From Aquila chrysaetos chrysaetos (taxonomy: Eukaryota; Chordata; Aves; Accipitriformes; Accipitridae): 64,000 nt of DNA. The number at the start of each line of letters is the position of its first letter. The first letter of the stretch is position 1. The stretch is from assembly GCF_900496995.4 (NCBI RefSeq), contig NC_044024.1, positions 620,001 to 684,000 on the forward strand. Direction: 5' to 3'. This document shows, piece by piece, positions 13,301 through 23,759 of the stretch. The notes under the pieces were generated by a model that saw only the letters and a program-made list of their open reading frames with translations, was not told the origin of the DNA and made no database searches. Position numbers and translations under genes: made by a program.

Positions 13301-16300
13301 CTTTCTGTTAATCTGACATCAGTAATGAGAAATTGCTTATGTGAAATCCTTTTTCATTTTAGCCCTGTAAGGGGTACACTGCCTTGTAGCCAAAGAGATT
13401 CCTATTACATGCTTGGTCTCTATGGCACAAATTTAACAAATCTAGCTGTACGGTAACCATAAAGGTTTTTAACATGAAGCAAATGAAGTAACAGTTTGCT
13501 TCCATTTTCTTGGATATCTTTAAGATGTGCCTAACTTCAAGGCAAGAAGAATGTATTCTTTTTAAATATTTTTAATGGAGAAACTGCTTGTAAGATACCT
13601 ACAGCTGAAATAATAAAATGCATGCAAACTGATTTTTTTTAATTAAGAGAAGAGAGAAAAATATCTTTAAGGTTTTATAAATGAGTTCCTTTATTAAATG
13701 TCTATTCTGTGTTGCAGTTCATGCAAGTGTAGACAGTCCACCACACTAATGCTCTTCCCATCCCAAACACCCAAACAAACATGTAAACCTGCAACTTTTT
13801 TTACAGCTAAGCACACGGTTACTTCATCCAGTTGCTTTTTATTTTCTATTCAATATACATACAACTCGTTGGTTATCTAAATAACTTGTGTTCTGCTGTA
13901 AAGGTCAGGCTAGCAGAAGGTTAATCAATATCAAGAGTTTTAATTCTCTATTTAGATAAGAGACACAAACTGCAAACATTGAACAGTATCTTGTTCAGCA
14001 TTATTTTTTTCAGATTTTTCTTAACATTTATTACATTAAAAAAGAGGGAATTAAATATTTCTTAATTATAGTGTGATTATCCCTTTTATTTGTGTGCTGT
14101 ATCAAGCTGCATTTAAAAACAGTTAAAACATACATGCAGAATTTTAAGATTGTTTTTTACGGTTAAAGAAAATGCTATTAAATTCTGAGTATGTAAAAAC
14201 GTTGTTATTTAAATGCAAAAAAAAGTATTTTATTAGATAAATAAATTGCTATCCACATGTAATGCATTGCATCGACTGCACATGGTCCCTGTCTCCTTCC
14301 TGACTTCAGAAGTAGTAGATCTCATCCATTCATATCCCATTTTGACCACAGGATAGAAACAGAAGGGTTTTCCTGCCTTGCCCAGCTTTGCACGCATGAG
14401 TTATTGAACTGGACTAGTTGAACAAACTAAAATGAAAAATTCCCTCTGACCCTTAATAAGACACTTGGAAATGACTGTTAACTTTTCAGTAAACTTTAAT
14501 TTTAGGTGCTCAAGTAGTGACTTCCACCAGGCAAATGACAAAAATTTCTCTATGATCCTGGGACCAAATACAGAGAATAATATGATGTTTTTGTGTTTAA
14601 TTTAGCTTATTTTTATATACTATATTAAGTTCGGACATGAATCTAGGGTCTTGATTTAAAAAAAAAAATCAACATGCACTTGGTTTACATCAGTAAACCA
14701 CTCATAAAATAAAGGAAAAGGCTTCTCTTAAAATCATTTTTTTGCACTTTATGTATTTTATTTTTGAAATGCCTCCTTCATTTGTATCTCATCACTCCCT
14801 GCCCCCGTACAAATTCACATCTCTCTGAATACTAGGTATTACTGTGCCGATATGCCACTCGCATACGTAGAATAACAAAACAGGCTAACAGCTGTGCCTC
14901 CTTCTGACCAAACAGAGAAGAAAACTGAGGCAGCCGATCTTTACAATGCCAGAAACTGAGAGAAGAGCCTTGCAGAAGCACCTGGGGCCGGCTGAGACCT
15001 TCAGCAGTGCCGCTGGCAGCGGGGCTGTGCTGGACGCCGCAGGCACACAGCTTCTCCCAGCCTGTTCACCTAGCACGCACAGAAGATGCTGCCAGCTCCC
15101 TGAGCTGCCAGGAGTAAGGTGGGTAAGCAATGCCTTCCTCCTGCTGCGCTGCCCCCCCCTCCTTCCCCCTCCTCCTCCCAGCACGAAGCCGTGATAACCT
15201 GAAGGAATATATGCTACCAAATATTCAGATAAGCCCATCATTCTGGATTTTTCTTTGAGTCACTATTTGATAATAAAAGCCACACGTACTTCAGTTTGGA
15301 GGAAACTGGTTTGTGAAAAAATACCTGTTTTCACTTGTGGCTAGTTTTCCATCTAAATGATGCATTACCCAGTTAGAAAAGTGCCTGTGGGGAGATGGCA
15401 GAGAGGGGCAGGGCCCTGTGCTGGTGGCCCCCGAGGAGCCACAGCAGAGCTCGGCCCAGTGTGGGGATGGTGCCACCGGACAGGCGACACTTAGCTTTGC
15501 TCTACCAAAACAGTCAATATGTCTGTGCATCTCTCTGAACATATTTATCTGATTTAAACTGCAGTACTTTTAGATTGGACATCCACCCCAACTACTGATT
15601 TTAATGTTATTTTACGTAACAGAAAACAATACATTATAATCCTTCCACTCAGATTTAATGAATAAAACCAAACAGCACTGGAACATTAGAAAAGAATGCT
15701 TCAGTATTTGCAAGACAGTAAAGTGAAACAAAATACTTTCAGCCTGCCTTAACGCTTTAGCAATAAAATGCAATCAAATGCATGAATACCTTAGCACTGA
15801 CAGCCACGCATAAGGTCCAAGCAAACAACCCGTAACACGTTCTTCCACTTCGTTCTAAAGAAAAGCACAGACTCTTTTAAGACAAAAGCACTTTTCTGAA
15901 GCATGCGTAGGTTCATGCTGCTGCTCATTTTTCACTAATTTGATAATCAAAACTACAGCTTAGCTTGCATGCAGAAAAAATATACATTTGCGTAGGTTTT
16001 GCCTCGTCTTTCCATAAACGATGCCTGTTTTACTGTGTTAAAACATAGCTCTCAGAATTTAAGATGTAAGCTGAGATTGTGGTTGCCTTGTAAACTGTAG
16101 AAAGTGGTTTTATGGAAAGGATTTAACTCCGCTTTAATGAAACCAGTAAAAGAACTTTGAAGCACTAAAGAAAGTTACATTTTAATATTTTAAGATAGTA
16201 ACTGCAAGTAAAACACTCTCTGTACATTAGCGGTACAGATTTTTCTTCGTCAGCTGAGTATAAAGATTAAAATACATGAAGCCTTTAAAAAATAGCATAT

Positions 16301-18060
16301 GCAGCCATACACATATGCACCCAGAAAATCCATTAGCATTTAATAATTTTTAAAAGAAACATGTGAACACCAGGAAAACAAAAGGCTCACAAGATGCCTT
16401 TTCAGGTAATACATTTAAAAAAAAAAAAAAAAAAAGGAAGAACAAAGAAAAGAAAAATGACCAGCTTCTTCAAATTTATGTGAAGATCTAATACAAAATT
16501 GCTTCTAAAATAATGCATCTTAACCACACAGACAATCAGTCAAAACTAAAGTGTTGACTCTGTAAACTGAGAAGAACCTAAACCATTTTGCAGTCTTTCT
16601 TTATGCCTGTCTGTTGTGATTAGTATCTCACGGACCCTGGCAGCATATTTCAGATGGTGGGAAAATCCATGCACCTGCAGATGTTGCAAAGGCAGGAGAT
16701 GCCAGGAGAACACAGGGAGCAGCAGGACAAGTACCAGCCCAAGAGACACAGAGCCAGGAGATGCACACAAAGGCCCACATATATCCGATCCCAGTCAGAA
16801 AAGGCTATTTGAACACAAAAAGTCTAACTTGTACTGAGGTCTTCACAGCTCGTGGTGTTTTCAGTGCGTACAAACAGAGGACATTTCTTCCTTGGTGGGA
16901 ACAGTGGCGTCAAACAGAGCTCTGACGTGGCTTGTCAGAATCGTGCATGTGAATAGCCCACTTTTTGTTTAAAACACAAAGCCATCTGTTTCTGAGGTGG
17001 TATTACACTACATCTCCAATCCTCAGCTTTTTTCCAATATGTTTCTTGATGCTAATCATGAAAATACTCCCCTTGATGTTTTCCAGATTCCGTATGTTTT
17101 ACTCCAGAGGCTTGACAACTATTGGAGGCTGAAAGAGCAAAGACACTGGATTCCACATCCACTTGGCAGGTATCTGCACGGATTTGTGGCAACAGCTAAT
17201 TTTCTGGGATGGGTTTGGGGTTTTTTTTTCATCATTTTCACGGGATACCATAATGAGATTCAGTTGTGAATCCTGGGTTTGCACCTCTAGGTTTTTGCCA
17301 TTGTTTCTGAAGTGCAGAGCAGCTTTGCAGTAAAGCTGGGCCATCATTATTACTGCATAGCTGGTAGGATGAGTGAGTTCGTACATTCATCTGTGTCCAA
17401 GAAAGAAAACAAAAAAGGGGTTCTTTGAACTAATGGTACTAACCTTTCAGAAAATCCAATTAAGGCTTTATATCAGCTTTTTGAAAAGCGATGCACACAA
17501 CCTTACTTCTGCAGGAGGCACTTCTCCTGCAAGCCTACCCCACGAAAAGGCATCCTACACACAGGCTTTTCCCTGCGTGGGTATGCAAAGAACAATTTGT
17601 AACGTGGTTAACACTTGGCCACATAAACGTCCTCCTTGTCTCTATGGGTTTCTTTGCGTCCCTCCGAAACACCTCTCTGATCCTCTCCCATCATGTTCCC
17701 TCTCCTCACACGTGGAGCTGCTGCTCGTTGTTACTGCAGGACTGGGGCTCCTGGGCCACCGGCAGAGAGGGAGCTCCCCCCGAGCTTCAGCCGGGCCCGT
17801 CTCCAGTGACGCGTGTGGGACCGCTGAGACCTACAAGTCTTTAAAGAGGCACTCTGCATGTATTTCATAGTATCTCCCTCCATTTTTACCTTTTCAGGTT
17901 TCAGCTGTGCTTCTTTATTATTTTAGGGGCTTTATTACTCGTCGTTAAAAACCAGCTTGGTGTTTCACCCATACTGAAAGCCTACAAGGTTTCTCCGTAA
18001 ATGGTCTTCCTCACCTACAGCCCAGAAGAGCTGGGCACAGGCCTGGGCCCACCACTGCCC
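10336..18060. other. Upstream AR flank, AT-rich, no gene recognised
   Basis: The block from about 13000 to 16500 is AT-rich and almost free of recognisable interspersed repeats. Its many AATAAA-like words are expected from composition and are not read as polyadenylation sites. The longest open frame is a 184-codon minus-strand frame at 12380-12934. It shows no domain and no exon-like pattern, so it is treated as chance. A small hairpin, GGTTTA and TAAACC around a 6-base loop, lies at 14682-14699. Regulatory sequence for AR could lie here, but nothing in the bases shows it directly. Confidence 0.5.
16417..16435. repeat. Poly(A) run
   Basis: There are nineteen consecutive A bases, followed by an A/G-rich tail to about 16457. 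No SINE or retrocopy body is recognisable on either side, so it is listed as a simple repeat. Confidence 0.85.
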
Positions 18061-18075
18061 CAGTGGCGGCAGCCC

Positions 18076-18105
18076 CTGCCCGCTGCCCCCCTGCCCGCTG
18101 CCCCC
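18076..18105. repeat. 15-bp tandem repeat, two copies
   Basis: CTGCCCGCTGCCCCC occurs twice head to tail, followed by a partial third copy (CTGCCCC). It is a short GC-rich tandem repeat about 1.6 kb upstream of the AR start codon. Confidence 0.85.
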
Positions 18106-19000
18106 CTGCCCCACCGGTACCAGCCAGTGGTGAGCTCCGTGGGGCGGGCAGCGATGCCATCCCCACCTCGCGTGCCAACCCTTTGCCTTCCCCGGCTACT
18201 TTGCTGACGGGAGGTGGGATTCTCTGGCCACTCAGGCAGCACAGAGGACACTGCCAAATTTTGCTTAGCTGTGCTTAGTTATTTATTTTTATCTTCTACG
18301 GCTTGTAAAAATGCTTTTAAAACGCTGGATGTGATTCTTTGTTTTCCCGACCGGCTCCACGTCTCCATTTGCAAAAAATTATTACTTTTTCCCCTTTGTC
18401 TCCAAAGGGGTTGAAATTAACAGGCTTCTTTTAACGTATCTCAAATGAGTATGATTTCATTACCGGCTTGCCTGGGAGCGGTGCCTGCCGTAGGAAGTTG
18501 CTTTAGGACTATTATTACAGGACCGGTAAGGGGAGCTCAAGTCTTGTTTGTGGTAGGTCCTACACGAAAGATGTCTGCGAGCTGCATGGTCTTTTGCAAC
18601 CTGTGCGTGACCGGAGCGGCGGTGCGCACAAGCTGCACCGACCTGCTGTCCCTTGCGGGTTGGCGAGCGGGGATTCCTGCACGACGCGGAGCGGAGGAAG
18701 GGGGGAGCAGACGCTCCCGCTCGGTTGGGAGCGGGCGGCTGGTTCCCCCGGGTAGGGGTGAAGGGTGCGCGGGCGCGGCGCCAGACAAAAGCTGCTGAGC
18801 GCCGGCCACGCCAGCGCAGAAGGAGAAGGAGCGCTTTTCCTGCCGGATTCCGCCCAGCAGTGTGCGCTCCGCCGGCTGCGAGCCGGCGAGGAAGGCACGG
18901 CCGAGCAGAGCCGCGCCGGGCAGGCGGCGGGGCTTGCGCGACCCCGCTTCCTCCGCAACCGGGCCCGCCGGCAGGAGGGGAACGGGGCCAGCCGCAGCCG

Positions 19001-19157
19001 CGCCCCCGCTCCGCCCCGCTCCGCCCCGCCCGGCCGGGGCGCGGGGAGGCGGGCCCGGCGCTCGCCCAGAGGCCGCGGTGGCGGGCGCTGTCATCCGGCG
19101 GGCCGGGCCGGTCCTGTCCTGTCCTCTCCCGTCCCGTCCCGCTCCGCTCCGCTCCGC
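19001..19157 (+). promoter_or_regulatory. Probable TATA-less AR promoter core: GC boxes plus pyrimidine repeat
   Basis: Between 19001 and 19053 there is a cluster of Sp1/KLF-type GC boxes (CCGCCCC, CCCCGCCC, GAGGCGGGC). From 19111 to 19157 a 5-bp pyrimidine-rich repeat follows: GTCCT three times, then CTCCC, GTCCC twice and GCTCC three times. Mammalian AR promoters are known to lack TATA and CCAAT boxes and to use a GC box next to a homopurine/homopyrimidine stretch, so this arrangement fits. No TATA box is visible. It lies about 540-690 bp upstream of the start codon. The exact transcription start cannot be read from the sequence. Confidence 0.45.
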
Positions 19158-19354
19158 CCGCGGGGGCCGAGCCCAGAAATTGCGGCGAGAGCCAGCGGCA
19201 GCGGCGCCGCTCCGCGGCCCGCGCTGCTCCGGGGCCGCCCCGCGGGGCTCCGCTCGCTCGCCGCCCCCGCCGCCCAGCCCAGCCTCCGCCGCCGGCGGAG
19301 GGGGAGCCGAGCCGAGGGCAGGGCGGGCGCCGCTTCCTTCCGCGGCGGGTCACC

Positions 19355-19363
19355 GGATTAATC
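19355..19363. promoter_or_regulatory. Isolated homeodomain-type motif in the GC-rich leader
   Basis: GGATTAATC contains a GATTAATC palindrome with PITX/OTX-type GGATTA and TAATC half-sites. It is the main AT-rich island within more than 1 kb of GC-rich sequence, and a nuclear-receptor half-site (GGTCA, 19348-19352) sits next to it. The motif is short and its function is unproven. Confidence 0.2.
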
Positions 19364-19563
19364 ATTGCAGGGGCCCTGGGCCGCGCCGGCGGCGCGGGGC
19401 GGTCTCCCCCGCCGCGCCTCCTTTCCCCGCTGCCGCTCGCCCCGCCGCTTACACGGACCGCAGGCAGCCGCCCGCGGCAGCCGCGCCTTAGCCCGCCGCC
19501 CCGGCTCCAACTTTTCCTGCCTGTTGCGCGCCCCGAGCATCCCCGCCCGCCGCCCCGGCGGCG

Positions 19564-19593
19564 ATGAGCGCCGCGGGCCAGCGCCGCCGCTAG
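19564..19593 (+). promoter_or_regulatory. Nine-codon upstream ORF in the AR leader
   Basis: An ATG at 19564 opens a nine-codon frame ending in TAG at 19591-19593, which would encode MSAAGQRRR. It is out of frame with the AR start and ends 101 nt before it. It has a purine at -3 (GCG before the ATG) but A at +4, so its context is weaker than that of the main ATG. No other ATG lies between it and the AR start. If transcribed, it could lower or modulate AR translation by reinitiation or leaky scanning. Transcription of this stretch is inferred. Confidence 0.4.
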
Positions 19594-19694
19594 CCGGCAC
19601 GGCGGGCGGCCGGCCGGCCAGGGAGCGGCTGCCGGGGCTCTCCGCCCCCGCCCCGCCTGCCGCTGCCTTCTCCGCAGCCCCGCGCTCGGCGGGC

Positions 19695-20689
19695 ATGGAG
19701 GTGCAGCTGGGGGTCGGCCGCGTCTACCCGCGGGCGGGGGGCAGGACCTTCCGCGGGGCTTTTCAGACCTTCTTCCAGAGCGTCTGCGAGGCTTTCCAGG
19801 CGCCGCGGGAGGAGCCGGCCGCCAGCCCGCAGCCGCCGGCGTGCGCGCCCTGCCCGCCCGGCGCCCGCCCGCCGCCGGGCTCGCCCGGCCGCCTGCCGCC
19901 CCGGGAGCCCCGCGGCGCGGGGAAGGCGCTGCCGGCGGGCGGCCCCGCCATGGGCTCGCCCTTCCCCTGCGCCGGCGAGCTGCGGGAGCTGCTGTGCGAG
20001 GCGGGCGCGCTGCCGCCGCCGCCCGAGGCCGAGCCGGCGCCCAAGGAGGACCCGCTGGGCGACAGCGCCAAGCAGCTCTGCAGGGCCGTGTCCGCCTCCA
20101 TGGGCCTGGCCCTGGAGGCGCCGGAGGCGCCGGGGGAGCCGCTGCCCCGCGAGGACTGCATGTTCGCGCTGCCCGCCGGGCCGCCCCGCGCCCCGCGTCC
20201 GGCCGGCGGGGACCCGCCGGAGCCGCCGCCCGCCCCGGCCGCCTTCGCGGGCGCCGAGGCCGCCCTGGCCGTCGACGCGCCCGCCGGGCTGGGGCTCTAC
20301 CGCGGCTCGCCGGGGCCTGCGGCGCGGCCGCCCCCCGGCTTCAGCCTGGCGCCGCCGCCCGCCCGCGTCAAGCTGGAGGGGCCGCCGGTGCCGGCGGCTG
20401 GCGGCGGCTGGGGCGCCCCGTGCCGCTTCGGCCCCGAGACGGCCCCGCCGGGCCCCGCGGCCCCCTGGCCCGCCTTCTTCGCCGAGGAGGGGCAGCTCTG
20501 CGGGCCCTGCCCCGAGCCGCCCGCCGGGCCCTTCGGCTGCGGGCGCGTCCCGGCCGCCGAGACCGCCGACTTCCCCGCCGACGCCTGGTACCCGGCGGGC
20601 CGGGCGCCCTTCGCCGCCCCCGCCGCCTGCATCAAGAGCGAGCTGGGGCCCTGGACTGAGGGCTACGCCGGCGCCTACGGCGACGTCCG
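19695..20689 (+). CDS. AR: Androgen receptor, coding exon 1 (N-terminal transactivation domain)
   Basis: This exon encodes residues 1-331 and two bases of codon 332. The start MEVQLGVGRVYPR matches the invariant AR N terminus. The ATG has a strong context (G at -3 and +4) and is the first in-frame ATG. Readable motifs are FQTFF at 23-27 (FxxLF position), LRELL at 96-100 (the LKDIL AF-1 core in human), AKQLCRAVSASMGL at 125-138 (the conserved CHIP-binding segment), SUMO sites VKLE (225-228) and IKSE (313-316), WPAFF at 258-262 (WxxLF position), and WYP...KSELGPW...YGDVR before the junction. The domain is about 207 residues shorter than in human and lacks polyglutamine and polyglycine tracts. 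It is rich in Pro and Ala and extremely GC-rich. The donor is CCG|GTGAGT, phase 2. The product is a nuclear hormone receptor that is cytoplasmic until androgen binds. Identity is certain; transcript ends are not. Confidence 0.97.
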
Positions 20690-20697
20690 GTGAGTAC

Positions 20698-20782
20698 CCG
20701 CGTCCCGCCGGCATCCCGCAGGCATCCCGCGTCCCGCCGGCGTCCCGCCGGCATCCCGCAGGCACCCCGCACCTCGCGTCCC
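20698..20782 (+). repeat. GC minisatellite directly after the exon 1 donor
   Basis: The tract is built from roughly 10-bp units (CGTCCCGCCGG, CATCCCGCAGG). It has a 40-bp higher-order repeat: 20701-20730 recurs at 20741-20770 with one mismatch. It starts only 8 bp after the splice site. Confidence 0.85.
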
Positions 20783-20790
20783 ACAACGAG

Positions 20791-20810
20791 CCCCCCCCCC
20801 CCGACCCCCC
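20791..20810. repeat. Poly(C) tract
   Basis: A 12-base C run (20791-20802) is followed by GA and a further C run to 20810. The tract belongs to the 3' edge of the CpG island and is prone to length error in sequencing. Confidence 0.8.
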
Positions 20811-21238
20811 GCTGCGTCCCGCAGCTGCCTCGGCGGACGCCGCGGGTCCAGCCCGCCTTTGCCCTGGCTGCCTCCGGCTTGATTGACCTCTCCGCTGTCG
20901 GACCCTTCCCTTTTACCGAAACGCTGTCACTTGTGACTTACTAGGCAAGATTGTGCCAGAAATACTGCGTTGAACTCCCGGACTTCGCCACCGTCCCCTG
21001 AAGGTTGATGGCATTTATGTCTTTTCGTTACGCAGCTGTTCTGTCGGCTGCTGCGGGATTCCCGATGCTGCGCTTGAATCACGGACTGATCTTGAGATCG
21101 AGTTAAAATTCTCCCTGCGCCTTGCTCTGCCGTGAGCTAGATGAACGGGGAATGAGCTGTGCAGAACAGGCGGAAACTGCTGAATGTATAGGCAGAGAAA
21201 TACTGCATGTGCTTTGAAGATCTTGTTTTAAGTACAGA

Positions 21239-21356
21239 TAGAAAATGTGTTTTAAAGTAGAGATACGAGAGTAGTTAGGAATATGGCAGAGGAGGAATAG
21301 AAAATGTGTTTTAAAGTAGAGATACAAGAGTGTTTAGGAGTACGGCAGAGAAGGAA
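21239..21356 (+). repeat. 59-bp tandem duplication
   Basis: TAGAAAATGTGTTTTAAAGT begins at 21239 and again at 21298. The two 59-bp copies are adjacent and differ at six positions, so they are about 90% identical. The unit matches no repeat I know. This is a local duplication early in intron 1. Confidence 0.92.
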
Positions 21357-23759
21357 AGGTTTGTTTGAGAAGGATTCGATCAAAAGTAATTTCTTCTAGT
21401 GAATTAACTTCAAAAAAGATTAAGTCTCTGTAAAATAGGTATACACCATCTAAACCAGTGGGCATACTGCATCGTCACCTTTCATCATGGCAAAATGCAT
21501 TGCTGTGCAAGAGAATTGCTGCAGCTGATAGAAACGGGAGTGAGAATGTGACCATGAAAGGATTTTTCTGCCAGCTCGGAGGTAGCCCCATCCACAAGTG
21601 GTTGGTATGGCCTCAGCTTGGGGTCGCATTGTTGGAGCTTCACATCCACATGCTCGCCCCATGGAACTCTGGTGGGAGCAAAGATTAAAATGAACAATTA
21701 GATTTTCCCTTTAAATTAGCACAGGGCAACTGCTTGTGCTTCTGTGCTTGTTTTGTTGCTTTAAAGTGCTCGCAGCTTTATTTGGGCAGTGTAGTAATTA
21801 TCTTCCGCACAGTAATTTACTTGGGGATTTTACAAAGAAGTTGAGGGCTTGGCAAAAAAAAAAGGGGGTAAAAGTAAGGACAGGTCAAAATGAGTCCAGC
21901 TGTGAGTGTTGTACCGGTGGCAGGAGTTGAGCGTACCCTGTCTGTCTTTCTCTGGGGTCTGGGTAAATCTCTGCGGAAATCAGCACAGAGTGAGCAGGGG
22001 TGAATAAAGTCGGACAAGTTCAACCGTCCAAATGCTGTCAATGGGTGATGCAGGTTTTTGATAGCAGAAGGCTCAGCCTTGTGATGGTTTGTTTGCCGGC
22101 AAAGCCCATGCAATAGAACCATGCACAGATAGGGAATATTGCGTTAAGGAAAAGAGGTTTGGGCTTACGCGGTGGTCAGCAGGCAGTGGTGTGGGCCGGA
22201 CCTGGGCAGCAGGTAAATTTTGCCTGAGTCTTGCCTTAGAGATAAATGACGTCTCCCTTATTCCTGGGGGAAATGTGTATCCTCTTCCTTGTGGCTCTGT
22301 TCAGCTGACGGCATCCATGTCCCCGCTCCCCCTGGCACAGCGTCTCTGAGGGGGCCTGGGCTCCCGCTGGCAGACTTCTGCAGGGGTCAGTGGGGTTGGA
22401 GCTAGCACAGAGAGCTTTTAAAATGCCATTATCTTGTCCTTTGAACTCTGTGCTCATACAGCATTGCACAGCTGCTGCAAGGGTGTAATGGACTGGCAGT
22501 GTTTGTACCCCTCTCTGTGTTCGGATGCAGTTTTAAAATGCTGCAAGGAAAGCAGAACGCTCCTTTGTGGTCTGGCTAAAGCTGTACATGTTAATTGCTG
22601 CCAGGTTTATATTTCATCCTAGCAAAGTCTCCATTAACTTTACAGTGTGCTGCCTGTCCATTGCCGTGGCTTTTAATTTTCTCCTGGGTATGCAGCAGTG
22701 CCAGTGCAATGAGCAGCCTCTGCGGCAGCTGGAGCCAAGGGCAGTGGCTCGTGTACCAGCTTCCCAGGCAGCAGCGCCTGCGAGGAAAGGGTCATGGGAG
22801 CTCAAACACTTTACTATAAAGTTCCCTTACCAAAGGATGGTCTGCTTTGGACCCGTCCTCCCGTGCTAGCATCTAGTGCTAGGTGTAAGTTCCTGCCCTA
22901 CATGGCATTGCACAGAAAGCTTTACCCTCTTAGCCTCAGGAAATGTGGTCTACAGCACTTTCTTTGAAAGTGGTGGTGGGCACTTCCACGGGCTCCCTGC
23001 AGCTTTCCCAGTGTAAGGAGATCCGTGCTTCAGGTGCCTGTGCTGTTGCAGTGCTGTCAGCAGCAGCTGCAGACGCAGCCCAATCTTCTTTGAAGAATAA
23101 GGAGCATTTTAAGGTGTGTTGCTCCTAGTCCTTTCTCATTTTGAATGGCCCTGCTTTGTGCTAGCAGGATTGCGTCCCTTCCCTCCAAGGTGAACTTCTC
23201 TTCAAAACCCCAGCTCTGCCCTGGTGCAGTCTGGGTCAGGCACAGGTAGGTGTTTTTTAAGTTAAACACCCCCGCCAATATATGACACTAAAACATGAAC
23301 AGTTTCTTAATATTTGGGGGGAATTGTTTGCATTTTCCCTTTATGTAAACTACTATCAGTTGGGGTTTTGGGGTTCTGAGTAGAAGAGTTTACCTCTAAA
23401 GCCTTGAGAGAGCGGTGCTGGACTGCTTGAGGGATTGTTATTGGAAAATCGGGTGCTGGCTTCCACCTCGGTCTGGGATACAGCACGCACAGCTCGTAAA
23501 ACAGATGCTGTCAGCCACTGGGGGTTGCCTCGGAAGCCAACAGATCTGATGGGACCAAGTTAAGGTGCCCCCTTGGCAGGTGCCCCGCTCGCCATTTCGT
23601 GGCGTCGTCGGTGGTCTCCGGGCGCAGGGTGGGACGGCTGCTGGGACCCGTGCAGGTCCGTAACTGCTGCCCCCCACCTTTGCTTGTGCAGAGCAGGGGA
23701 TTTGTCTGGGTTTAGAGGCACTGAAACATTACGTAGGAAACAAAGTAGGCAGTAACATG

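Larger units (their letters stand above)
18600..20850. promoter_or_regulatory. CpG island over the AR promoter, 5' leader and exon 1
   Basis: CpG dinucleotides are very dense from about 18600 to 20850 and rare on either side. The island covers the presumed promoter, the untranslated leader, the whole of coding exon 1 and the first bases of intron 1. Long open frames on both strands here (for example 19590-20786 minus and 18460-19365 minus) result from high GC with few stop codons. Boundaries were estimated by eye. Confidence 0.85.

Noticed and set aside
13000..14300. AT-rich stretch with many AATAAA words, considered as a 3' UTR of an upstream gene
   Set aside because: No coding exon lies upstream on either strand, and the signal density matches base composition.
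18460..19365. 301-codon minus-strand open frame in the CpG island, possibly a divergent gene
   Set aside because: It is Arg/Gly/Pro-rich low-complexity translation of CpG-island DNA. Overlapping frames on both strands are equally open and none resembles a known protein.
19365..19694. In-frame N-terminal extension of AR upstream of 19695
   Set aside because: The frame is open but starts only at a TTG and has no ATG. The conserved AR N terminus MEVQLG begins at 19695 in a strong initiation context.
19590..20786. 398-codon minus-strand open frame opposite AR exon 1
   Set aside because: It is the antisense shadow of a very GC-rich coding exon, Gly/Arg-rich with no domain. Few stop codons occur at this composition.
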